Shown: piece after piece, positions 27,920 through 36,438 of the stretch
Position numbering within the stretch: position 1 is the stretch's first letter
Layout: every line of letters begins with the position of its first letter
NCBI RefSeq assembly: GCF_003425985.1
Contig: NZ_CP022985.1
Coordinates: 2,455,501-2,519,500, forward strand
Reading direction: 5' to 3'
DNA: 64,000 bases
Source of the DNA: Mariniflexile sp. TRM1-10
Lineage (GTDB): Bacteria > Bacteroidota > Bacteroidia > Flavobacteriales > Flavobacteriaceae
Translations under genes and position numbers: made by a program
Notes under the pieces: generated by a model
Database searches by the model: none
Told to the model about the DNA's origin: nothing
Seen by the model: only the letters and a program-made list of their open reading frames with translations

Positions 27920-29020
27920 ATGAAGCACTTTTTAACCTACACCTTTTTAATAGTAACGCTTTTTGTTTTTTCACAAGAAAAACAACATACATCTTACTTA
28001 GATGTTAACTATTTTAGAGGTAATATTGCATTACATAATAACGATATTCTGCATTTAATTAATGGGCATCCCGAAGGTTATATATTAAGTTGGAATAAAA
28101 AAACCTATGGTTTTAATGCTTGGGAGCAACGTTATAATTATCCCGATTATGGTGTGACTTACATTTACCAAAACCTAAAAAATGAGGTTTTAGGTAGTAG
28201 CGCATCCCTTTATGCACATTATAATTTCTATTTTTTAAATCGGAATTTAATGTTCAGAATCGGGCAAGGTATTGGGTACACTCCAAATCCATACGATAAA
28301 AAAGAAAATTATAGAAACATTGCTTTTGGTACTCATTTATTAAGTAGTACCATGATAATGCTTAATTACAAAAAGGAACGAATCATTGGTGACTTTGGAT
28401 TACAAGCGGGCTTTTCGCTAATTCATTATTCAAATGCAAATGTGAAAGCGCCAAATACAAGCGTTAATACCATTGCTTTTAATTTGGGTGTGACCTATAA
28501 TCTAGATGCCGAAGAACCTGAATATATTACAACCATAGCAGATGGTGAAAAGGAAAAATTTACCCAGCCTATAAAATATAATGTTGTTTTTAGAGGTGGT
28601 GTTAACGAAAGCGATGTCGTTGGTAGTGGTCAATTTCCGTTTTATATCGTTTCAGCTTATGCCGATAAACGTATTAATATTAAAAGTGCACTGCAATTAG
28701 GAACCGATGTGTTTTTTTCAAACTTTTTAAAAGAATATATTCATTATAGATCGGTGTCTTATCCTGAAGAGCCCACAACAGGAAATGAAGACCATAAACG
28801 TGTTGGTGTTTTTGCTGGTCACGAACTGTTTGTTAACAAAACGTCATTGATTACACAATTAGGATATTATGTGTATTATCCATTCGATTTTGAAGGAAGA
28901 ACCTATTTCAGAATCGGTTTAAAGCGTTATATTAACGAAAAGTGGTTTGGTGCGCTAACTTTAAAATCGCATGGAGCAAAAGCGGAAGCTGTTGAATTAG
29001 GAATAGGTGTAAGATTATAA
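27920..29020 (+). CDS. Outer-membrane lipid A deacylase-like (PagL/acyloxyacyl hydrolase family)
   Basis: 366 residues with a signal peptide (KHFLTYTFLIVTLFVFSQ) and many amphipathic beta strands. HYSNANVKAPNTSVN matches the His-x-Ser-Asn active-site motif of PagL-type lipid A 3-O-deacylases. It is longer than PagL (about 170) because of a second beta-rich half, as in Bacteroidota members annotated as acyloxyacyl hydrolase. The -7 box TACTTTTG (27893-27900) overlaps a small dyad CTGTTAC..GTAACAG. The activity is inferred. Confidence 0.7.
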   Translation: MKHFLTYTFLIVTLFVFSQEKQHTSYLDVNYFRGNIALHNNDILHLINGHPEGYILSWNKKTYGFNAWEQRYNYPDYGVTYIYQNLKNEVLGSSASLYAHYNFYFLNRNLMFRIGQGIGYTPNPYDKKENYRNIAFGTHLLSSTMIMLNYKKERIIGDFGLQAGFSLIHYSNANVKAPNTSVNTIAFNLGVTYNLDAEEPEYITTIADGEKEKFTQPIKYNVVFRGGVNESDVVGSGQFPFYIVSAYADKRINIKSALQLGTDVFFSNFLKEYIHYRSVSYPEEPTTGNEDHKRVGVFAGHELFVNKTSLITQLGYYVYYPFDFEGRTYFRIGLKRYINEKWFGALTLKSHGAKAEAVELGIGVRL

Positions 29021-29022
29021 TC

Positions 29023-29043
29023 ATTCCTGCGTAGGCAGGAATC
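29023..29043. repeat. REP-like palindrome, copy 4
   Basis: ATTCCTGC-GTAG-GCAGGAAT plus C, just after the deacylase stop. A second dyad, TCCCGATAATTATTGGGA, lies at 29082-29099 before the next gene. Confidence 0.8.
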
Positions 29044-29118
29044 TTATTAATTGAAACTTAAAAGTAAAAATGAGGATTCCTTCCCGATAATTATTGGGAT
29101 TCTCAGGAATGACAAAAG

Positions 29119-29865
29119 ATGAAAAATTTAGTTTACATATTAATGTCCCTTTTGATGCTCGCTTGCAATAGCGAACAAGCAGGCGATTGTTTTCAAACTA
29201 CGGGAACTATTATCCAACAAGAAGTTTCAGTTTCTAACTTCGATAAAATATTAGTCAACAGAGATATTGAATTGATCATAAAAGAAGGTGCGGAGCAAAA
29301 AGTAATTATTGAAACCGGTAAAAACTTATTGAATGATGTCGAAGCGGTGGTTATTGATGGAAAACTTATTCTAACAGATAATAATAGTTGTAATTATGTG
29401 CGAGATTATGGTATTACAAAAGTGTATGTAACATCTCCAAACATCACCGAAATTAGAAGTTCTACACAATACGATGTACGTTCTGATGGGGTCTTAACCT
29501 ACCCAAACTTAACTATTTTGGCGGAAGATTACAGCGCCCCTGGTACTTTTACTAATGGCAATTTTAAGTTTCAAATCGATAATGTGACATTCAAATTGGT
29601 ATTTAACAACTTATCCAATTGTTATATTTCGGGGAAAACCAATAACCTGAATATTACATTTGCAGCAGGCACATCGCGTTTTGAAGGGGCTAATTTAGTG
29701 GCTCAAAACGTCACACTTTGGAACCGAAGTTCCAACGATATGATCGTAAACCCGCAACAATCTTTAACAGGAAAAATATCTGGTACAGGTAACGTTATTT
29801 CGGTAACGCATCCACCAATTGTTGAGGTTCAAGAATTATATAAAGGACGCTTAATTTTTAATTAA
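29119..29865 (+). CDS. GIN-domain (DUF2807) lipoprotein
   Basis: 248 residues. The signal ends in the lipobox LMLACN, so it should be a lipoprotein. The rest is a repetitive beta-helix of the GIN/DUF2807 kind (VSNFDKILVNRDIELIIKEG, ITEIRSSTQYDV), once named putative auto-transporter adhesin head. The role in the envelope is unknown. Its 3' end overlaps that of ackA by 15 bases on the other strand. Confidence 0.8.
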   Translation: MKNLVYILMSLLMLACNSEQAGDCFQTTGTIIQQEVSVSNFDKILVNRDIELIIKEGAEQKVIIETGKNLLNDVEAVVIDGKLILTDNNSCNYVRDYGITKVYVTSPNITEIRSSTQYDVRSDGVLTYPNLTILAEDYSAPGTFTNGNFKFQIDNVTFKLVFNNLSNCYISGKTNNLNITFAAGTSRFEGANLVAQNVTLWNRSSNDMIVNPQQSLTGKISGTGNVISVTHPPIVEVQELYKGRLIFN

Positions 29866-31038
29866 ACCCACCGACTGCTTAGCAATTTCCAATTCTTCAT
29901 TAGTTGGAACTACCAAGATTTTTGCTTGTGAATCTTCCTTATTTATAGCTCGAATGGTTCTTAAATCAGAATTGTTTTTTTCAGTATCCAAATTAATTCC
30001 CAAAAACTCTAAATCTTCACAAATTAGCTGTCGCATAAATTTTGAGTTTTCACCAATACCGCCCGTAAACACTATGGCATCAAGTCCGTTTAGCACAGCA
30101 GCATAACTTCCTATATATTTTTTTATTCGATAAGCGTTCATATGTAAAGCCAATATACAATCGTTATTGCCTTTCGCGGCCATAATTTCTATATCTCTTA
30201 AATCGCTATACCCGGTAAGTCCTAACATGCCGCTTTTTTTATTCAATAAGGTGTTTATATCCTTTAAATGGTATTTTAGTTTGTCTTTTAAATAAAAAAT
30301 TATGGAAGGGTCAATGTCGCCAGATCGTGTTCCCATAATTAAGCCACTAAGAGGCGAAAAACCTAAAGAATGGTCGATGCTTTTTCCATTTTTTACAGCC
30401 GTCATACTGCAACCATTTCCTAGATGAATGGTGATGATTTTAGACTCTTTTTTGCCTAAAAACGCGATAGCTTTTTCTGAAACATATTTATGGCTTGTCC
30501 CATGAAAACCATACAAGCGGATATTATGTTCTGTTAAAAACTCATTGGGAATGGCATATTTATAGGCATATTCTGGAATGCTTTGATGAAAAGCGGTATC
30601 GAAAACAGCTACTTGTTTTGCTTTTGGAAAAATATCTTCAGCCACTACAATGCCTTCTAAATTAGCAGGATTATGTAACGGTGCTAAAGAAGATAAGGCT
30701 TTTATTTTCTCTTTAACCTCTTCTGTAATTTCGGTAGTATTACTGAAATAAATACCGCCATGTACCACTCTATGGCCAACAATGGCAATATCTTCAGGTA
30801 ATTTTATAACACCTACATTTTTATCTAAAAGATGCTGCGCTACTAATTTCAAACCCATTTTATGGTTTAAGATTTTCGATTCCAATTCAATGGCATCTTT
30901 ATCTGTTTTAAATTTAAAAATAGCATCGTTAAAACCAATACGCTCCACAATTCCAGAGCATAAAATGGTTTCATCTGGCATTGAGAATAATTGAAATTTC
31001 AAAGAAGAACTTCCAGAGTTTAATATTAATACTTGCAT
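29851..31038 (-). CDS. ackA: Acetate kinase
   Basis: 395 residues. VLILNSGSSSLKFQLF at the start, FDTAFHQSIPEYAYKYAIP, YGFHGTSHKYVS and GGIGENSKFMR are the ASKHA-fold acetokinase signatures. It converts acetyl phosphate and ADP to acetate and ATP. It is encoded 2 bases after pta, so the pair forms an acetate overflow and acetyl-phosphate operon. Confidence 0.97.
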   Translation of the reverse strand: MQVLILNSGSSSLKFQLFSMPDETILCSGIVERIGFNDAIFKFKTDKDAIELESKILNHKMGLKLVAQHLLDKNVGVIKLPEDIAIVGHRVVHGGIYFSNTTEITEEVKEKIKALSSLAPLHNPANLEGIVVAEDIFPKAKQVAVFDTAFHQSIPEYAYKYAIPNEFLTEHNIRLYGFHGTSHKYVSEKAIAFLGKKESKIITIHLGNGCSMTAVKNGKSIDHSLGFSPLSGLIMGTRSGDIDPSIIFYLKDKLKYHLKDINTLLNKKSGMLGLTGYSDLRDIEIMAAKGNNDCILALHMNAYRIKKYIGSYAAVLNGLDAIVFTGGIGENSKFMRQLICEDLEFLGINLDTEKNNSDLRTIRAINKEDSQAKILVVPTNEELEIAKQSVGLIKN

Positions 31039-31040
31039 AT

Positions 31041-33128
31041 TTAATTTTCTTGAGCTTGTATGGCGGTTATTATAACGGTACTGTAAATATCGTCTACAGT
31101 ACAGCCTCTACTTAAATCATTAACGGGTTTGTTCAATCCTTGTAAAACAGGACCAATGGCTAGTGCGCCCGTTTCACGTTGTACTGCTTTATAGGTGTTG
31201 TTTCCTGTGTTTAAGTCTGGAAAAATAAGCACGCTGGCACTACCTGCAACTTCAGAATCTGGTAATTTGCTTTTTCCTATACGCATATCAACCGCAGCAT
31301 CATATTGAATGGGCCCTTCTATTTTTAAAGTTGGTGCTTCCAATTTAACTATTTCGGTTGCTTCCCTAACTTTTTCAACATCGACACCTTTTCCCGACGC
31401 ACCCGATGAGTACGATAACATAGCTACTTTAGGTTCAATTCCAAAGTCTTTAGCAGTTTGTGCCGATGAAATGGCAATTTCTGCCAATTCTTGTGCATTT
31501 GGGTTTGGGTTAATGGCACAATCACCAAAAACCGAAATTCTATCTTCTAAACACATAAAGAAAATAGACGATACAATATTCACGCCCGGTTTTGTTTTAA
31601 TAAACTGTAAAGCAGGACGTAAGGTGTGTTGTGTCGTGTGTACAGCACCAGAAACCATACCGTCGGCATGCCCTTTGTAAATCATCATGGTTCCAAAATA
31701 CGATACATCAGACATGGCATCTCTTGCCATTTCTAAGTTGACGTTTTTATGTTTTCTAAGTTCGTAAAAGGTGTTTACGTAATCTTCAAAGTATGGCGAT
31801 TTTGTGGGCGATACTATGTTTACGGTATTTAAATCTAAAGAAATATCGAGTTTTTCGATACGCTCTTTAATTAATTCTTTATCACCAATAAGCGTTAATT
31901 CTACGACTTGTGCATTTATTAATCGGGCAGCGGCTTCTAAAACGCGTTCATCGTAACCTTCAGGCAACACAATATGTTTTTTGTTTTTTAAAGCACGTTG
32001 TAATAAATTGTATTGGAACATTCTTGGTGTGAATGCACCCGATTCGAAGGTTATTAATCTTTCAGCTAGTTTATCAGTATCCACATGTTTTTCAAAAGTT
32101 GAAATAGATGTGGTTATTTTTTCGGTGTTTTCGGCATATATTTTAGATTTAATATTCCCAATGATGTTAGTAGCCATATACGTACCGTCTTTCACGCTAA
32201 TTATCGGTACAACACTAGAGAGACCTTCGATAAGTTTTAAGATAGGTGCTTCAGGAATAAGACCACCTGTTAAAATAATACCAGAAATTTTTGGATAATT
32301 TTTGGATATGTTAGCTTGTAATGCTCCTAAAATGATATCGGCTCTATCGCCGGGGGTAATAACCAAAGCATTTTCTTTTAAATGGATAAGGTAGTTGCGT
32401 AATTGCATCGCACCCACACTAAAACTGTCTATAAGATTATTTAGCATGTCCTTACCAAAAAGCACTTTGCCATCAAGCAATTTTATAACTTCTTTTACTG
32501 TGGGGCTCGATAAACTATGGATTTTCGGAATGACCGTAATATCGGTAGTGTTTATACGCTCAAGCAATAGATTTTTTAAGGTTGAAATGTCTTCTGGATT
32601 TACCTTGTTGGTCATTATAGAAAGTACGTTGACCTCATTTCTAAAGGTGTCGTGTGCCAATTGGGCGTTATCAACAATTTCTTTAAAGTCTTTTTTGTCA
32701 CCTTGTAGAACAATAATAACCGGAAGTCCCAAGTTTTTTGAAATTAGAATATTTAAGTCTAATTCTATACTGGAGTTTTCGTGTGAAAAATCAGTGCCTT
32801 CAACTAAAACAAAATCGAAATGTTGTTCGATGTGTTTGTATTTTTTAATGATTTCATCAATGACTTCTCCAGATTTCCCTTGGTTATATAGATCAAGCAC
32901 TTCATTTCTGGTAAAGGCAAAGGTTTTTTTGTAATTTATATCAATCTCAAAATGTGATAGTACGGTACTAATATGGTTGTCCATTTCGCCATCGTCTAAA
33001 TCTTCAATAATAGGTCTGAAATACCCGACTTTGGCTGTTTTTCCTAAAAGCATACGCATTAAGCCTAAAACAACAACCGATTTTCCGCTGTTTGGTTCAA
33101 TGGTAGCTACATAAATTCCTTTACTCAT
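31041..33128 (-). CDS. pta: Phosphate acetyltransferase, long form
   Basis: 695 residues. The N-terminal P-loop domain is dethiobiotin-synthetase-like (TIEPNSGKSVVVLGLMRML), a DRTGG regulatory domain lies in the middle, and the catalytic PTA domain starts near 365 (RMFQYNLLQRALKNKKHIVL) with SYSSGASGKG and AVDMRIGKSKLP. It interconverts acetyl-CoA and acetyl phosphate. Upstream on the minus strand lies a -7 box TAAGTTTG (plus-strand 33184-33191), a likely promoter for pta-ackA. Confidence 0.97.
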   Translation of the reverse strand: MSKGIYVATIEPNSGKSVVVLGLMRMLLGKTAKVGYFRPIIEDLDDGEMDNHISTVLSHFEIDINYKKTFAFTRNEVLDLYNQGKSGEVIDEIIKKYKHIEQHFDFVLVEGTDFSHENSSIELDLNILISKNLGLPVIIVLQGDKKDFKEIVDNAQLAHDTFRNEVNVLSIMTNKVNPEDISTLKNLLLERINTTDITVIPKIHSLSSPTVKEVIKLLDGKVLFGKDMLNNLIDSFSVGAMQLRNYLIHLKENALVITPGDRADIILGALQANISKNYPKISGIILTGGLIPEAPILKLIEGLSSVVPIISVKDGTYMATNIIGNIKSKIYAENTEKITTSISTFEKHVDTDKLAERLITFESGAFTPRMFQYNLLQRALKNKKHIVLPEGYDERVLEAAARLINAQVVELTLIGDKELIKERIEKLDISLDLNTVNIVSPTKSPYFEDYVNTFYELRKHKNVNLEMARDAMSDVSYFGTMMIYKGHADGMVSGAVHTTQHTLRPALQFIKTKPGVNIVSSIFFMCLEDRISVFGDCAINPNPNAQELAEIAISSAQTAKDFGIEPKVAMLSYSSGASGKGVDVEKVREATEIVKLEAPTLKIEGPIQYDAAVDMRIGKSKLPDSEVAGSASVLIFPDLNTGNNTYKAVQRETGALAIGPVLQGLNKPVNDLSRGCTVDDIYSTVIITAIQAQEN

Positions 33129-33352
33129 TTGGTGTTTTGTAGTTTTATAAAGATAATTGTTTGCTTTGTTTTAAGCCAACAACCAAACTTATTTTATTGT
33201 TAAAATAATGATGCTACAAAATTAACACCTACATTTTTTAGTAAAGATGATATTGGTCATAATTCTTGATGTTAATTGCTGAATCTCCGTTTATGATTTG
33301 TACGTGATAAGTTGTGTGATTGAGAGTGAGGATTTTTGTAAGTAGGCTTATA

Positions 33353-34375
33353 CTAGCAATTATTTTGTATGGAAGTAGTTTTTGTTTTTTCGTTTATTAT
33401 TTCTTTTCCTGAAATTATAAAAGGAAAAAGCCAAAAGACTAACCAAATTAATGTATGTCTTGGCATAATTTGATATTTATAATTCCAATAGTAAAATCCT
33501 GATATAAATGTTAGAGCAATTAACGAGTCCGATATTTTTATTTGGTTTTGTGAATATCGGTCTAAATGAGTTTTGTTCATCTTTTTGATATCTCTCATTT
33601 GCTCTTTCCCGTACCAACTGTGTTTGTCAGGAAAATATACTAAAAGCATATAGGCATTTTGAAAAATATAAATCAGCGAAACGCCAAGTAAGAAATATTG
33701 AAGTACATTAAGTCCATCATTTAGTGTTTTGTAATCAACAAAGTAGTTAAAATTGAAAACTCTGTAGATATGGTCAATAGCAAAAATAATCATAATTATT
33801 GAACTCCAAATGCTCAAAAACAGCCTGAAATTCCTTGTCAACCTCATGTATGAGAATGCGTGAATAAATGAAACAGCACAGAATATTAGTCCGATTCCCA
33901 TTAAGATATATGCAAAGATGTTTTTAAAGTTTAAGAATCCAATATCTAGTATCCAGTAGATTACAGAAATTGATTGTATAAGAGTAATTCCTTCTGTCAG
34001 TTTTGGAACAATTTTTTTCTCGTTATAAGACGCTGAAATTAGTACAAAGAAAAAAATGAACCAATACGGCCACATTTCGATATGATTCTCAAAATTGTAA
34101 TTTTGTTCTCGTTTCCCTGGTATAAAAGCAAAAACACTCAATAGGATTGCACCAAGAATTTTTAAGGCTATTGTTTTCCAGGCCGTTGAAAGTCTTTTGT
34201 TTTCAAAAATAATCCCTAAAACGAGAGGTATAATCATAATTGAAATAAGACTTCTTTCACTTTGGTAAGTGCGGTAAAATACATATCCGAAAAACATGCT
34301 GGCTAGAATACCACCTATTGACAGAAGTAGATTAATGTTAGTGAATTCTATATTCCCTATTTTTCTCGAAGTCAT
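33353..34375 (-). CDS. Multi-pass membrane protein, unknown function
   Basis: 340 residues, not recognised. About eight to nine hydrophobic segments (for instance ILASMFFGYVFY, WFIFFFVLISAS, LIFCAVSFIHAF, IWSSIIMIIFAID, LIWLVFWLFPFI). There is a basic cytoplasmic loop MRDIKKMNKTHLDRYSQ between the last segments. No transporter or enzyme motif is seen. It stands alone between pta and gldA with a 224-base gap downstream, and it may be lineage specific. Confidence 0.65.
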   Translation of the reverse strand: MTSRKIGNIEFTNINLLLSIGGILASMFFGYVFYRTYQSERSLISIMIIPLVLGIIFENKRLSTAWKTIALKILGAILLSVFAFIPGKREQNYNFENHIEMWPYWFIFFFVLISASYNEKKIVPKLTEGITLIQSISVIYWILDIGFLNFKNIFAYILMGIGLIFCAVSFIHAFSYMRLTRNFRLFLSIWSSIIMIIFAIDHIYRVFNFNYFVDYKTLNDGLNVLQYFLLGVSLIYIFQNAYMLLVYFPDKHSWYGKEQMRDIKKMNKTHLDRYSQNQIKISDSLIALTFISGFYYWNYKYQIMPRHTLIWLVFWLFPFIISGKEIINEKTKTTSIQNNC

Positions 34376-34429
34376 TTTTTAAATTATCGCTAACCATCAA
34401 ATATAATAACCTCTAATAAAAAAACAACA

Positions 34430-35326
34430 TTATTTAGAAGTCAATTCTCTAAACAAACTTTCTAAGCTCGCATTTTTTTGGTTGAGTTGCAATATCTTTA
34501 ATTTATTGTCGTGTGCAAAGTCAAATACATGCGAGCGCATGTCTTGAGATGTAGAAAAGGTGATTTCATAAACAAAATCGTGCGTATTGACCACCGTTTT
34601 AACTTTTGGTAGTTTTAATAAAAAAGCATCTTCAACACGGTAATCAAACTCGACCACAACAATTTGCTGTTGGTTTTCGTGTAACTCTTTTAGTTTTTTG
34701 TCGGCTACAATTTCACCTTTATTAATAATTATAACACGGTCGCACATCGCTTCTACTTCTTGCATAATATGCGTAGAAAGAAATACGGTTTTGGCTTTGC
34801 CAATGGATCTTATAAGGTTTCTAATTTCTACCAATTGGTTAGGGTCCAAGCCCGTGGTTGGTTCATCTAAAATTAAAACATCGGGATTATGCAATAGGGC
34901 ATTGGCTAAACCCACACGCTGACGGTACCCTTTTGATAGTTGCCCGATTTTTTTATGGGCTTCGGAGGTTAGCCCGGTAAGTTCTATAACTTCATCTATG
35001 CGCGCTTTGCTAATTTTATAAATGCTAGCATTAAAAGCCAAGTATTCTTTAATATACATGTCCAAGTACAACGGATTATGCTCGGGCAAATAACCAACAC
35101 TTTGCTGAACTAGCTGTTTATTAGTTTTTACATCAAAGCCATTTACGGTAGAGAAACCTTCGTTGGCATCTAAGTAAGTGGTTAAAATTTTCATCATTGT
35201 AGATTTTCCGGCGCCATTTGGTCCCAGAAAACCAACAATTTCAGGTTTTTCAACTTTAAAAGAGATGTTGTTTAGTGCTTTTTGGTTTCCGTAAAGTTTT
35301 GAAATGCCTTCTACCTGTATTGACAT
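34430..35326 (-). CDS. gldA: Gliding motility ABC transporter ATPase GldA
   Basis: 298 residues. Walker A GPNGAGKSTMMK, signature QLSKGYRQRVGLA, Walker B VLILDEPTTGLD and the switch His in LSTHIMQE are intact. Sequence such as SVGYLPEHNPLYLDMYIKEYLAFN closely resembles Flavobacterium GldA. It acts with the GldF and GldG membrane parts (not here) and is linked to gliding and the type IX machinery. It identifies the host as a flavobacterium. Confidence 0.88.
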   Translation of the reverse strand: MSIQVEGISKLYGNQKALNNISFKVEKPEIVGFLGPNGAGKSTMMKILTTYLDANEGFSTVNGFDVKTNKQLVQQSVGYLPEHNPLYLDMYIKEYLAFNASIYKISKARIDEVIELTGLTSEAHKKIGQLSKGYRQRVGLANALLHNPDVLILDEPTTGLDPNQLVEIRNLIRSIGKAKTVFLSTHIMQEVEAMCDRVIIINKGEIVADKKLKELHENQQQIVVVEFDYRVEDAFLLKLPKVKTVVNTHDFVYEITFSTSQDMRSHVFDFAHDNKLKILQLNQKNASLESLFRELTSK

Positions 35327-35431
35327 ATTTAAAATTATTTATTCAAAAATAATGATTATATAATGTAATGTGAGTTTTGCTGTAAAATATTTAAAACTTT
35401 TAATAAATATGAAAAAAAGGTTTTAAGCTGT

Positions 35432-35461
35432 TTTGATTTCTTAAAATATTAATTACTTTAG
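35432..35461 (+). promoter_or_regulatory. Promoter of the phe/tyr leader
   Basis: TTTG (35432-35435), an 18-base spacer, then TACTTTAG (35454-35461), one mismatch from TAnnTTTG. It places the transcript start only a few bases before the leader peptide ATG at 35472. Confidence 0.6.
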
Positions 35462-35471
35462 CCGCATAATT

Positions 35472-35552
35472 ATGAAGACAACAGTAGGTTATACATATTT
35501 TAGCGGATTTTATTTTTTCTTTAGCGGAAAAAACGAGACGTTGTATGTGTAA
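35472..35552 (+). CDS. Phe/Tyr-rich leader peptide of the pheA attenuator
   Basis: A 26-residue ORF, too short for usual gene finding. It starts MKTTVGYTYF and holds SGFYFFFSGK; nine of 26 residues are Phe or Tyr (5 F, 4 Y), with FYFFF in a row. It ends with TAA at 35550-35552, 24 bases before a terminator hairpin that directly precedes pheA. This is the layout of a ribosome-stalling leader like pheL in E. coli, here tuned to the two products of the operon (pheA and tyrA). There is no clear Shine-Dalgarno, as is common in this phylum. Confidence 0.8.
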   Translation: MKTTVGYTYFSGFYFFFSGKNETLYV

Positions 35553-35576
35553 TTTATAAACATAAATTTTAATACT

Positions 35577-35606
35577 AAGTCTCGATGAAAATCGGGACTT
35601 TTTTTT
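35577..35606 (+). terminator. Attenuator terminator before pheA
   Basis: AAGTCTCGAT (35577-35586), GAAA loop, ATCGGGACTT (35591-35600), then a run of T to 35606. The ten-base-pair stem has one G-U. It ends 4 bases before the pheA ATG. Its left arm GTCTCG (35579-35584) can also pair with CGAGAC (35534-35539) in the last codons of the leader ORF, giving an antiterminator. Confidence 0.82.
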
Positions 35607-35610
35607 GTAT

Positions 35611-36438
35611 ATGATAAAAACAGTGGCCATACAGGGCGTAAAAGGATCTTTTCATCATATTGTGTCACAGCAATTTTTTGATAAGCCTGTTGATGCTATA
35701 GAATGTTTGACATTCGATCAAGTTGTCGATTCTTTAATTACTAAAGAAAGCGACGCTGCCATTATGGCTTTAGAGAATTCTATCGCGGGGTCTATCATTC
35801 CCAATTATGCTTTAATTAACAAATTTGGGTTGCATATTGTAGGTGAGCACTATTTAGATATTCAACACAATTTAATGGCGTTGCCCAATCAGAATATTAA
35901 AGAAATTAAGGAAGTGTATTCGCACCCAATGGCATTGTTACAATGTATGGAGTTTTTTAAACTACACCCACATATTAAATTGGTTGAAGATAAAGACACT
36001 GCCGAGGTTGCCCAACGTATTCAAGAAAAGCAATTAAAAGGTGTTGGGGCTATTGCAAGTGCTGTGGCTGCCGAAATTTTTGAATTGGATATTTTAGCAC
36101 ATAGCATTCAAACGATAAGACATAACGAAACACGTTTTGTAATTGTAAAGCGTACCAATTCTGAAGTGCCGGAAAACCAAATTAATAAAGCCTCGGTTAA
36201 ATTTGAAGCAGACCATAAAAGAGGAAGTTTAGCCGCTATTTTAAATGTGATGAGCGATTGTAAATTGAATTTAACGAAAATACAATCGTTGCCAATTGTT
36301 GAAACACCATGGAAATATGCCTTTTTTGTTGATGTTACTTTTGAAACGTATAGCGAATTTAAAAAGGCAAAATCTATTATAGAAATTATGGCACAAGGAT
36401 TTAAAGTTTTGGGTGAGTATAAAAATGCCAAGATATGA
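35611..36438 (+). CDS. pheA: Prephenate dehydratase
   Basis: 275 residues from the ATG at 35611 (a TTG two codons earlier lies in the T-run). The catalytic domain begins VAIQGVKGSFHH and contains NETRFVIV (TRF motif). A C-terminal ACT domain starts near 195. The usual Phe-binding ESRP of that domain reads QSLP here, so feedback by Phe may be weak or different. It converts prephenate to phenylpyruvate. Its TGA overlaps the next ATG (ATGA). Confidence 0.95.
   Translation: MIKTVAIQGVKGSFHHIVSQQFFDKPVDAIECLTFDQVVDSLITKESDAAIMALENSIAGSIIPNYALINKFGLHIVGEHYLDIQHNLMALPNQNIKEIKEVYSHPMALLQCMEFFKLHPHIKLVEDKDTAEVAQRIQEKQLKGVGAIASAVAAEIFELDILAHSIQTIRHNETRFVIVKRTNSEVPENQINKASVKFEADHKRGSLAAILNVMSDCKLNLTKIQSLPIVETPWKYAFFVDVTFETYSEFKKAKSIIEIMAQGFKVLGEYKNAKI

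Noticed and set aside
32395..32934. 179-residue plus-strand frame inside pta
   Set aside because: Antisense to the conserved P-loop part of pta; composition unlike real proteins here.
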